Below are positions 56,538 to 64,000 of a stretch of 64,000 bases of DNA, piece by piece (within the stretch, counting starts at the first letter, position 1; each line of letters begins with the position of its first letter). The notes under the pieces were generated by a model, which saw only the letters and a program-made list of their open reading frames with translations, had not been told where the DNA came from and did no database searches. Origin of the DNA: Bacteroidota bacterium. GTDB lineage: Bacteria > Bacteroidota > Bacteroidia > Bacteroidales > JAGONC01. The translations under genes and the position numbers were made by a program. The stretch is from assembly GCA_026391695.1 (NCBI GenBank), contig JAPLDP010000085.1, positions 1 to 64,000 on the forward strand. Reading direction: 5' to 3'.

Positions 56538-59500
56538 TTAAAACATGAGATTCACACCGAACACAAATACACGTGGTCGTGGGTATATCCTGTTATCAAT
56601 ACCATTACTGATTTCAGGATCGATACCTGAATACCTGGTAATCACAAAAGCATTGTTAACAGTTGCTGAAAGCAGTAGTTTTACCTTGCCATTAATAAGT
56701 TTGTTGAACAAATAACTCAGCGTGATATTATCCATTCTGAAAAATGAGCCATCCTGTATGAAATAATTTGACAGGTAACGAGGTGATACAAAGTTAATCA
56801 TCTTGACATCCGACGTCACATTGCCAATGTAAGGACCTTCGGGGCGATAAAGTCTTTCCCAGACTGCATTTTCGGAAATCACGTTGTTATAAATATAATT
56901 GCCGATGTTGGCACGTCCTGAAAAGGAAAAACTCCAGCTTTTATACTGCAAATTTGAAGATATACCAAAGTAATAATCCGGAGCTGGATCCTTAAAACGG
57001 TAACGGTCGTTATCGGTTATCTGTCCATCTCCATTTCTGTCAACATACATGCCTTCTATCGGATTACCGTGTGCATCGTATACTTGCTCAAAAACAAAAT
57101 ATGAGTTAGCCGCATATCCTACACTATTGACCTGGCATGTATTTCCAACACCTCCTGAAATACCCCCGGTCAGTACTCCTATGTAATTGGGATCATCGGT
57201 AACTGTCAGTTTTGTGATTTTATTAGCGTTGTAAGTGGCATTCAAATTAACTTCCCAGAAAAAATTCTCCCTTGAGACAGGTTTTGTATTAATTGAAAAC
57301 TCAACACCTCTATTTTCCATGTCTCCGACATTGGTCAGGAGATAGTTAGTGAGGTTTGCTCCGGCGGGAATCGGTATAAAATTGATAAGGTCCTTAGTCT
57401 GTTTGAAATAAAAATCCAGTGAGCCATAAAATCTGTCATTGGAAAAGCCATAATCCAGACCAAGATTCCAAGTGGTAGTTTCTTCCCACTTTATTTTTTT
57501 ATCGAATCCATTAGGACGTAAGGTTACGAGAAATTGATTCCCAAACTGATACATCGCATTTTGTTCACTGTAAGTATAACGGGCCAGATAGGGATAATCA
57601 CCCTGTCCGATGTCCTGCTGCCCGGTAATACCATATCCTGCTCTCAGCTTGAGTTGCGATAAAACAGTAACATTTTTCATCCACGGTTCTTCATTGATTT
57701 TCCATCCTATGGCAACAGCAGGAAACAAACCCCAGCGTGTATCGGGTGAGAACCTTGAAGTACCATCGTCACGTAATGTGAAGGTTATTAGATAGCGGCT
57801 CATTAATGAATAATTGACACGTCCGAAGAATGATACAAGGTAACTTTCTGTTGCATAATCAGAGCTGTCATTAACTACTGTTTTAATAATATTGGTCGAG
57901 TAATTTGAGCCTTTTCTCCAGAAATGTTGCCAGGAGTAACCTGCCATAATATCAAAGGTGCTTTTTAAATCACTGACGTTTTTAACATAATTCAAGTAAA
58001 AGTCGAGGAGTTCATTTTTCTTCTCCTGCTTATATACAGTGGATAAGCCACCTCCATAAACTGCATTGAATACCCAGGGGGCATAGTCAGGAACATACAC
58101 GGTTCCATCGCTTTTGGAATAATCATACCCCATATTCAGATTTGCACGCAGATCCGGGAGAAAGTGCAGTTTATAGTCGAGTTGAATATTGCCGATGATT
58201 CTTTTCACATCGGATTTATCATCTCGCAGGTTCAACAAAGCGACCGGATTGCTGGAGCCTTGTGATACAGGTGCGCCATTTGGCTGTGTCCATGCATAAT
58301 ATCCGCCATAATCTGTTGTGAGTGAATCCGGATTATTATTCACATCCGTGTAATGAACAGTATACACGGAATCAGACTTTACCGGTTTAGTGGGATCATA
58401 TTGCACCGCAGCACCGATAGCACCCTGATCGGCAAATTTATTTTTAATAAACATGCCTTTCACGTTGAAATTAATCTTCAAATGATCATCAAACAGCGAC
58501 GGATTCAATGTAGCCGACAGGGTTGTACGTTTCATATTATCCGTTTTCAGAATGCCATTCTCATCAGAGTAACCCAGGGAAACCATATAGGGCAGGATTT
58601 TATATGCACCGGTTGCGCTCAGATAATGATCCATTCCCAGGGCCGTCTGATAAATTTCATTCTGCCAGTCTGTACTAGCCTTCCCCAGCAGTGCTAATAC
58701 GTTCTCATTACTGGCATAACGGTTATTGATGATCGTACGGTACTCATCAGCTTTAAGTACATCAATCTTCTTGGGGATCGTATACACAGAAAAAGTCCCA
58801 TTATAACTAAGATTAATAGATTTACTGTCTTTGCCACCCTTTCCAACTGCTCCCTTTTTTGTGGTAATCATGATAACCCCATTGGATCCCCTTGAACCGA
58901 AGATAGCCGTTGCAGAGGCATCCTTCAGGACTGTAACTGATTCAATGTCACTGGGATTAATGAAACTTAAGGTATTTCTGGAGCCTGAAATACTTTCATT
59001 GTCCATGGGTACTCCATCGATCACTATTAAAGGATCATTGCTTGCTGATATGGAGGAGCCTCCCCTGATGCGTATAGTAGTTCCACCACCAGGTGCGCCA
59101 CCGGTTGACGTAATCTGGACACCGGGTATTTTACCAATGAGGAGCTGGGAAGGCGACGCAATTGAACCTTTATTGAAGTCCTTTAATTGAACAGCTGAAA
59201 CCGAACCTGTTGCATCATCCTTTTTCTGTATCCCATAACCAATCACAACCGTCTCACTCAGAAAGGTCGATTTAAACTTAAGAGCAACATTTACAACGGA
59301 ATTAGGTTGAACCAGGATTTCCTGGGTCTCATATCCGATAAATGAGAACACAAGCGTTGTATTGGGATTTACACGAATCTTGTAATACCCGTCAATATCG
59401 GTAACTGTACCCATCGTGGTACTCTTGATCAATATGGTGACTCCCGGAAGAGTTTGTCCATCTGAAGCATCGGTAACCCGCCCGGTAACATCACCTCCCT

Positions 59501-59576
59501 GAGCAAAACCTGTCGTATAGCACAAAATGAATAGCGACAGGAACAGGAGTAATTTAATAGTAAGATGTTTTCCCAT
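56538..59576 (-). CDS. SusC/RagA-family TonB-dependent outer membrane transporter
   Basis: 1012 residues. Signal peptide (to GFAQ), then a carboxypeptidase-regulatory-like domain (about 28-110, VTGRVTDASDGQTLPGVTIL), a TonB-box region and plug (ETVVIGYGIQKKDDATGSVS, VQITSTGGAPGGGTTIRIRG, IESVTVLKDASATAIFGSRG), and a 22-stranded barrel ending in Phe. No N-terminal STN domain, so control by an anti-sigma system is unlikely. Imports galactan oligosaccharides with energy from TonB. First gene of the minus-strand half of the PUL. Confidence 0.96.
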   Translation of the reverse strand: MGKHLTIKLLLFLSLFILCYTTGFAQGGDVTGRVTDASDGQTLPGVTILIKSTTMGTVTDIDGYYKIRVNPNTTLVFSFIGYETQEILVQPNSVVNVALKFKSTFLSETVVIGYGIQKKDDATGSVSAVQLKDFNKGSIASPSQLLIGKIPGVQITSTGGAPGGGTTIRIRGGSSISASNDPLIVIDGVPMDNESISGSRNTLSFINPSDIESVTVLKDASATAIFGSRGSNGVIMITTKKGAVGKGGKDSKSINLSYNGTFSVYTIPKKIDVLKADEYRTIINNRYASNENVLALLGKASTDWQNEIYQTALGMDHYLSATGAYKILPYMVSLGYSDENGILKTDNMKRTTLSATLNPSLFDDHLKINFNVKGMFIKNKFADQGAIGAAVQYDPTKPVKSDSVYTVHYTDVNNNPDSLTTDYGGYYAWTQPNGAPVSQGSSNPVALLNLRDDKSDVKRIIGNIQLDYKLHFLPDLRANLNMGYDYSKSDGTVYVPDYAPWVFNAVYGGGLSTVYKQEKKNELLDFYLNYVKNVSDLKSTFDIMAGYSWQHFWRKGSNYSTNIIKTVVNDSSDYATESYLVSFFGRVNYSLMSRYLITFTLRDDGTSRFSPDTRWGLFPAVAIGWKINEEPWMKNVTVLSQLKLRAGYGITGQQDIGQGDYPYLARYTYSEQNAMYQFGNQFLVTLRPNGFDKKIKWEETTTWNLGLDYGFSNDRFYGSLDFYFKQTKDLINFIPIPAGANLTNYLLTNVGDMENRGVEFSINTKPVSRENFFWEVNLNATYNANKITKLTVTDDPNYIGVLTGGISGGVGNTCQVNSVGYAANSYFVFEQVYDAHGNPIEGMYVDRNGDGQITDNDRYRFKDPAPDYYFGISSNLQYKSWSFSFSGRANIGNYIYNNVISENAVWERLYRPEGPYIGNVTSDVKMINFVSPRYLSNYFIQDGSFFRMDNITLSYLFNKLINGKVKLLLSATVNNAFVITRYSGIDPEISNGIDNRIYPRPRVFVFGVNLMF

Positions 59577-59654
59577 AGTGCTGTTGTGATTTAGTGAATA
59601 TTTAATTTGAAACAGATATTGAATATATCTGTCATTTGTTTAGATAGATCAGTA

Positions 59655-59662
59655 CAAATATA
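59655..59662 (-). promoter_or_regulatory. minus-7 element for susC
   Basis: On the minus strand TATATTTG, matching TAnnTTTG, 78 bases before the susC start. No clear minus-33 element, which fits an activator-dependent PUL promoter. Confidence 0.45.
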
Positions 59663-59779
59663 GTATAAAAAAATACAAATAATCATATATAGGGCATTTT
59701 CAAAATAAAACTTATCCGTGCTCGCCGTATAAAATCCTGTACTCACCGATTTTGTGTTTCATACTTGTACCGGCAGGTC

Positions 59780-59787
59780 TAATTTTG
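59780..59787 (+). promoter_or_regulatory. minus-7 element for the LiaF-like operon
   Basis: TAATTTTG within TCTAATTTTGCACC, 43 bases before the start at 59831. TTTG at 59751-59754 is a slightly distant minus-33 candidate. Confidence 0.5.
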
Positions 59788-59830
59788 CACCGTTAATGAA
59801 TTTCATGTTTAACCTTTAAATCATAAAAAA

Positions 59831-60565
59831 ATGGAAACACAGAATCACAATGAACCCTGCTGCAGAAGAAGAGGATTCGGCTCAAGTACACTGATATTCG
59901 GAATTGTCGTCATCTTGGCAGGCCTCGTCATGTTGCTCAGCAACACCGGCCTATTACCCCACAACTGGCATCATAATATTTTTTCGTGGGGCATGCTCAT
60001 CGTCGTCATTGGTTTGGTAAACATCATCGGCCGGAAATGGTGGTGGGGATTACTACTGGTCATCGCCGGAATATTCCTGATGCCCGACGTCTTTCATAAT
60101 GTATTCAGCGAGGATGTCAATTTCTGGCATGTCTTCTGGCCTGCAGTGATTATCTTATTCGGACTTGGGATGATCTTTGGCACAGGACATATGTTCAGGC
60201 ACAGACGTATCGACACTATCTCTTCAGGTGACGATTATATCGATGAAGTGGCTGTCTTCGGTGGCGGCGATAGGGTCGTCCATTCCGAGGCATTTAAAGG
60301 AGGGCGTATGGTAGCTGTATTTGGCGGATCTAAAATCGATCTTACCAACACAAAAATGGCTCCCGGCGTCAATGAGCTGGAAATGATCGTGGTCTTCGGC
60401 GGCAGCGAATTAGTCATCCCTGCCGACTGGAACATTAAAATAGAAGTATTTAGTATTTTTGGAGGATATTCCGACAAACGTGGCCCCACCCAGGTCGATT
60501 ACAGCAAAACACTGATCATCAAAGGCGTGACCATTTTTGGCGGCGGCGAAATAAAACGTAAATAA
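59831..60565 (+). CDS. LiaF-like membrane protein
   Basis: 244 residues. Four short transmembrane segments (about 17-115) form the LiaI/DUF5668-type domain (GSSTLIFGIVVILAGLVMLL, WHVFWPAVIILFGLGMIFG). The soluble C-terminal half (125-244) has the repeating beta pattern AVFGGGDR, VAVFGGSKIDL, VVFGGSELVIP and SIFGGYSDKR of the LiaF C-terminal/cell-wall-active antibiotic response domain. In Firmicutes such proteins hold a sensor kinase inactive until envelope stress. Its stop overlaps the kinase start (TAATG), so a similar partnership is likely here. Confidence 0.88.
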   Translation: METQNHNEPCCRRRGFGSSTLIFGIVVILAGLVMLLSNTGLLPHNWHHNIFSWGMLIVVIGLVNIIGRKWWWGLLLVIAGIFLMPDVFHNVFSEDVNFWHVFWPAVIILFGLGMIFGTGHMFRHRRIDTISSGDDYIDEVAVFGGGDRVVHSEAFKGGRMVAVFGGSKIDLTNTKMAPGVNELEMIVVFGGSELVIPADWNIKIEVFSIFGGYSDKRGPTQVDYSKTLIIKGVTIFGGGEIKRK

Positions 60566-61635
60566 TGCTTGACGGTATCCGGAAAAATATCTTCAGCCTC
60601 TCAAAATCCCACTTGGCCATACCTTATGTCATGATGTGGATAGCTGTTTCAGCTATCCACTTTTTCATTATGTTCCGGGTCTATAAGCTCACTGCCCCAC
60701 AAGCTCTTGGCGACAGCTTGGTATACAACGGCCTGTTTGCAATAATGGGTACCGGGTTGTGGTTCATGACCCGATATTCCGACATCAGGAAAAAAACGCT
60801 TGGCGAAATACTGATATTTCATATCACAGGTGTCACCGTCACATTATTAATATGGCTCGGTGCCGCCTATCTCCTGTTGAACCTGCTCTTTGAAAGCCAG
60901 CCTGCATACCGCCAGTTTCTGAAAGATTCGCTTGTCATCAGAATCATCAGTGGTGTGCTCTATTACGGACTGCTGGTTTCGATCGCCTACCTGATCATCA
61001 GCTTCCGCGAACTGAAAGAGAAAATGGAACATGAAGCCCAGCTTAAATCATCATTGCGCGACGCCGAGCTGAACTTGCTCAGGTCGCAGATACGTCCGCA
61101 CTTTCTCTTCAACAGCCTGAACTCCATCAGTGCACTCACCATTTCCAACCCGGATAAAGCCCAGGACATGATCATCAAACTGTCGGAATATATGCGGTAT
61201 TCCCTCAACCAGTCGGAAGAAATCCTCAGCGACCTGAAAAAAGAGCTGTACCATACCGGTTTATATCTCGATATTGAAAAGGTCAGATTCGGTGACAGGC
61301 TTATTATAACTGAAGAGATCAACGAGGAATGCCATATCTGCACATTGCCGGCCATGATCCTGCAACCTCTCATCGAAAATGCCATTAAACATGGTGTATA
61401 TGGCTCAACTGGGCAGGTGAAAATACATATTAAAGCTTATCTGCAGGGTGGCTTCCTGAGGATCAGCATATCCAATAACTTTGATCCGGTTGGCATCATT
61501 CGTAAAGGGACAGGCACCGGACTGAAAAACGTTGAAAACCGGCTGCTCACTTTTTATGACAGGCATGACCTGCTTAAGGTCAGCAAACAGGAGCAATATT
61601 TTGAAGTGTTTTTAAATATTCCGCAAAATGGATAG
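60565..61635 (+). CDS. LytS-type sensor histidine kinase
   Basis: 356 residues. Four transmembrane segments (about 18-150) with no extracellular domain of note, then the His_kinase phosphoacceptor block L-R-S-Q-I-R-P-H-F-L-F-N-S-L-N-S and an HATPase domain with L-I-E-N-A-I-K-H-G (N box) and G-T-G-T-G-L-K-N-V (G box). It probably senses the state of the membrane, perhaps through the LiaF-like protein, and phosphorylates the LytTR regulator encoded with an 8-bp overlap downstream. Confidence 0.94.
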   Translation: MLDGIRKNIFSLSKSHLAIPYVMMWIAVSAIHFFIMFRVYKLTAPQALGDSLVYNGLFAIMGTGLWFMTRYSDIRKKTLGEILIFHITGVTVTLLIWLGAAYLLLNLLFESQPAYRQFLKDSLVIRIISGVLYYGLLVSIAYLIISFRELKEKMEHEAQLKSSLRDAELNLLRSQIRPHFLFNSLNSISALTISNPDKAQDMIIKLSEYMRYSLNQSEEILSDLKKELYHTGLYLDIEKVRFGDRLIITEEINEECHICTLPAMILQPLIENAIKHGVYGSTGQVKIHIKAYLQGGFLRISISNNFDPVGIIRKGTGTGLKNVENRLLTFYDRHDLLKVSKQEQYFEVFLNIPQNG

Positions 61636-62377
61636 AAAAATCAAAGTGCTCATTGTAGATGATGAAATCCTGGCCAGGGAGCTGATAAAGAATTATCTGT
61701 CGGGAGTGCCGGGTATAGAGCTTGCCGGTGAGTGTGAAAATGGCTTTGATGCCCTGAAAGCAGTGCAGGACATTAAGCCCGACCTGGTGTTCCTCGACAT
61801 ACAGATGCCGAAGGTAGATGGTTTTGAGCTCCTCGAAGTCCTCGACCATAAGCCTGAGATCATCTTCACCACAGCTTATGATCAGTATGCCATTAAAGCC
61901 TTTGAACATAATGCTGTTGACTACCTGCTGAAACCCTTTTCAAAAGCCCGGCTTGAACAGGCTCTTGACAAAGCCAGAAAGAGGATAGCTCACAAGCCTG
62001 CATCGCCGGCAACAGCCATAGGACAGCTGCAGCAACACCTGGACGAAGCCGATAAGATCATCGACCGTGTTGTGACACGGATGGGATCAAAAATCATCAT
62101 TATCCCTGTTGGCACCATCCATTATATTGAAGCACAGGATGATTATGTGATGGTTTATTCGGATGCCGGCCGTCATCTGAAAGAAAAGACCATGAAATAC
62201 TTTGAACGCCACCTGCCTTCCAACTTCATCCGCATACATAGAAGTTATATTGTAAATGTGGATCAGATAGCCTCCATTGAACTTTATGAAAAGGACACCC
62301 ACCTGGTATCTTTAAAGGACGGTGCGAAACTGCGCACAAGCCAGGAGGGATATAAAAAATTACGGGATTTATTGTGA
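61628..62377 (+). CDS. LytTR-family response regulator
   Basis: 249 residues. Receiver domain (1-120) with acidic pair Asp11-Asp12, phosphoacceptor Asp57 in VFLDIQMP, Thr in FTTA and Lys in LLKPF. The LytTR DNA-binding domain occupies about 150-249 (IHYIEAQDDYVMVYSDAGRH, FIRIHRSYIVNVDQI). Transcription factor, likely also controlling its own LiaF-like operon. No obvious paired LytTR binding site was recognised by eye. Confidence 0.95.
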   Translation: MDRKIKVLIVDDEILARELIKNYLSGVPGIELAGECENGFDALKAVQDIKPDLVFLDIQMPKVDGFELLEVLDHKPEIIFTTAYDQYAIKAFEHNAVDYLLKPFSKARLEQALDKARKRIAHKPASPATAIGQLQQHLDEADKIIDRVVTRMGSKIIIIPVGTIHYIEAQDDYVMVYSDAGRHLKEKTMKYFERHLPSNFIRIHRSYIVNVDQIASIELYEKDTHLVSLKDGAKLRTSQEGYKKLRDLL

Positions 62378-62438
62378 TTTTTGGAGGCTGATAATCCACC
62401 GTATCTCATGCCATCTCGGTGGTTAATAGGCACTAATA

Positions 62439-62538
62439 TAACCGCAAAGGGCGCAAAGGAGGCGCAAAGGGTGCAAATGCTGAAATACGAAAATAAATCT
62501 TTGCGTTATCTGCGATACCTTTGCGTCCTCTGCGGTTA
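62439..62538. repeat. 100-bp inverted repeat with CGCAAAGG units
   Basis: The ends TAACCGCAAAGGGCGCAAAGG and, on the other strand, TAACCGCAGAGGACGCAAAGG are near-identical in inverted orientation, each with further GCGCAAAG units inside. An open frame through it (62381-62587) looks spurious. I recall similar AACCGCAAAG repeats between genes of many Bacteroidota. The rest of 62378-62697 is A/T-rich and gene-free; CCACCG/CGGTGG at about 62397-62423 is a weak hairpin after the response regulator gene. Confidence 0.65.
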
Positions 62539-62697
62539 CAAAACCTTTCACACACCTGAAACTTTCAAAAGGGAAGAAAAAAATTAAATTGATTTTCTAA
62601 TAATGGTATTTTACCCTTTTTATTAGTTTTATCCAAATAATAACTAAATTGGTTGAAATTTTCATGGTTATCATCTTCTATAGTTAATTATATCAAC

Positions 62698-64000
62698 ATG
62701 ACCGACATACAATTAACTCCCAATCCCTTTCCCGGAATAAGAAGCTATGAGCCGCATGAAGATTACCTGTTTTTTGGGAGAGATCAGCAGACCAAGGACC
62801 TTGTATCCCGATTATCCTCCTCCCATTTTCTGGCGATAACAGGCGCGTCGGGTTGCGGTAAGTCATCCCTTATCAAGGCAGGCTTAATTCCGGCACTGGT
62901 TAAAAGGAAAGGTGTAAAAGATCCCAACAGCTGGGAAGTCTCTATTTTCAGACCCGGTGATGATCCGATAGGCAGCATGGCTAATGCATTGTATGAAACA
63001 TGCCTGAGGACCGACCCTGCACAGAAGATGTTTCAGGATGCCTCTGATCTGGAAAAGGTGCTAAAGTCAGGGAAAAATGGTTTAATACAGGTACTTGGCA
63101 TGCAGCCAGCCCTGTCTGAAAGAAACAACCTGATCATCATCGACCAGTTTGAAGAGTTGTTCCGTTTTAAGAGCAGCCTGACAAGCTTTCACAACGTCAT
63201 TGAAGCTTCTCATTTCATTGATCTTTTCCTTATAGCCCTTGAACAGGATACAGTTCCTGCTTATGTAATTATATCAATGCGGTCGGACTTTATTGATGAA
63301 TGCACCGAATACACTGGACTCACCGAAAAGATAAACCAGGGGCATTATCTTGTGCCAAGAATGACAAAAGCCGAGATCCGTTCTGCTATTGTCGATCCGG
63401 TGCGGGTTTGTGGAGCTGTTATAACGGATGACCTGGTCGACAGGTTACTGGAGGAAGCCGGCAGCGATCCTGATCAACTCCCAGTACTTCAGCATGCACT
63501 GATGCGAATGTGGGAATACTGGCAACAGAATCCCGGCATTCATAAGCTGATTGATGAACACCATTATGAAGCCATCGGCACCATGAGTGAAGCCCTGTCG
63601 GTGCATGCAGAGGAGGTATACAATGAATTGCCCGACCGGCGACACCAGGATATTGCCGAGAGACTGTTTAAAGCTCTAACAGATGTAGGAGAGGATAACA
63701 GGGGAACACGCAGGCCAACGCAGCTCGGTGAAATATGTTCCATCGCTGGTGCAAAGGTTGAGGAAGTCATCACGGTGATCAACCATTTCAGGCAGCCCGG
63801 AAGGACATTCCTGATGCCTCCTTACCAGGTACAGCTTAATGAAGATACTGTCATTGACATCACTCATGAGAGCATCATGAGGATATGGCACCGTCTGCAT
63901 CAATGGGTGGAAGAAGAGACACGGTCAGCACAACTTTACATGCGCCTGTCGAAATCTGCCGAATTATACCAGGAAGGGAAAACCGGGTTATGGATTGATC
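62698..64000 (+). CDS. nSTAND-family NTPase, N-terminal part (runs off the window)
   Basis: 434 codons are in view without a stop. It begins MTDIQLTPNPFPGIRSYE, followed by the E-D-Y-L-F-F-G-R-D entry motif of nSTAND1-type NTPases. P-loop: I-T-G-A-S-G-C-G-K-S-S (about residue 50); Walker B: N-N-L-I-I-I-D-Q-F-E-E-L-F; sensor: I-S-M-R-S-D-F; winged-helix part: D-I-T-H-E-S-I-M-R-I-W-H-R-L. In relatives, WD40 or other repeats or an effector follow. STAND proteins are signal-transducing switches, some in antiviral defence; the role here cannot be told without the C-terminal half. Confidence 0.88.
   Translation, partial: MTDIQLTPNPFPGIRSYEPHEDYLFFGRDQQTKDLVSRLSSSHFLAITGASGCGKSSLIKAGLIPALVKRKGVKDPNSWEVSIFRPGDDPIGSMANALYETCLRTDPAQKMFQDASDLEKVLKSGKNGLIQVLGMQPALSERNNLIIIDQFEELFRFKSSLTSFHNVIEASHFIDLFLIALEQDTVPAYVIISMRSDFIDECTEYTGLTEKINQGHYLVPRMTKAEIRSAIVDPVRVCGAVITDDLVDRLLEEAGSDPDQLPVLQHALMRMWEYWQQNPGIHKLIDEHHYEAIGTMSEALSVHAEEVYNELPDRRHQDIAERLFKALTDVGEDNRGTRRPTQLGEICSIAGAKVEEVITVINHFRQPGRTFLMPPYQVQLNEDTVIDITHESIMRIWHRLHQWVEEETRSAQLYMRLSKSAELYQEGKTGLWID

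Noticed and set aside
62381-62587. 68-residue plus-strand open frame
   Set aside because: It reads through the CGCAAAGG inverted repeat and has no leader or conserved protein character.

Overview
The window reads as a chromosomal segment of a Bacteroidota (Bacteroidetes) bacterium, probably a Bacteroidales-like environmental lineage. Supporting signs are a SusC/SusD pair, type IX secretion C-terminal sorting domains, FISUMP-domain lipoproteins, promoters of the TAnnTTTG type, a str-S10-spc-alpha ribosomal superoperon without tuf and without adk, and neighbours such as surE-lpxB, maf-kdsC-DUF2520 and eno directly behind rplQ. I cannot name the genus from the sequence alone.

Layout. 1-5.6 kb: accessory secreted proteins (a beta-propeller/Ig/T9SS protein, a Tat-exported metallo-beta-lactamase-fold hydrolase, a FISUMP protein). 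5.6-9.1 kb: a DUF3795 protein, then a metal-transport operon in which a soluble PRC/MgtE-N/CBS protein precedes an Nramp-family transporter with an altered metal site. Its leader can form two competing hairpins, one of which hides a strong Shine-Dalgarno sequence. 9.2-24.6 kb: a mosaic of envelope and housekeeping genes (tRNA-Val, barrel protein, phosphoesterase, orphan branched-chain-amino-acid-type binding lipoprotein, xseAB, glycosyltransferase, CHAD protein, comEC, two TPR proteins). Between them lie decayed genes (FISUMP, DUF362, DUF302) and palindromic intergenic repeats. 24.6-28.9 kb: lpxB, surE, maf, kdsC and a DUF2520 protein. 28.9-48.6 kb: enolase, rplQ, rpoA and the ribosomal superoperon on the minus strand, driven from TAnnTTTG promoters upstream of rpsL. 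49-59.6 kb: a polysaccharide utilisation locus whose enzymes (two GH53 endo-galactanases and a GH2 beta-galactosidase, plus strand) converge on susC-susD-susE/F-like genes (minus strand), most simply read as a beta-1,4-galactan (pectic arabinogalactan) system. 59.8-62.4 kb: a LiaF-like membrane protein with a LytS-type histidine kinase and a LytTR response regulator. 62.7-64 kb: the start of an nSTAND NTPase that runs off the edge.

Most notable: (i) the candidate cis-regulatory RNA in front of the MgtE-N/CBS-Nramp operon, with a leader motif shared with the Tat-MBL gene; (ii) a 232-bp palindromic MITE-like element at 16.1-16.3 kb, followed directly by one of two copies of a second hairpin-rich repeat that precedes genes; (iii) three decayed genes whose lesions can be read directly; (iv) palindromes that supply both the terminator and the last codons of genes; (v) cysteine-free forms of ribosomal proteins S4 and L36 and a C-minus S14. 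No CRISPR array, complete insertion sequence or prophage was seen.
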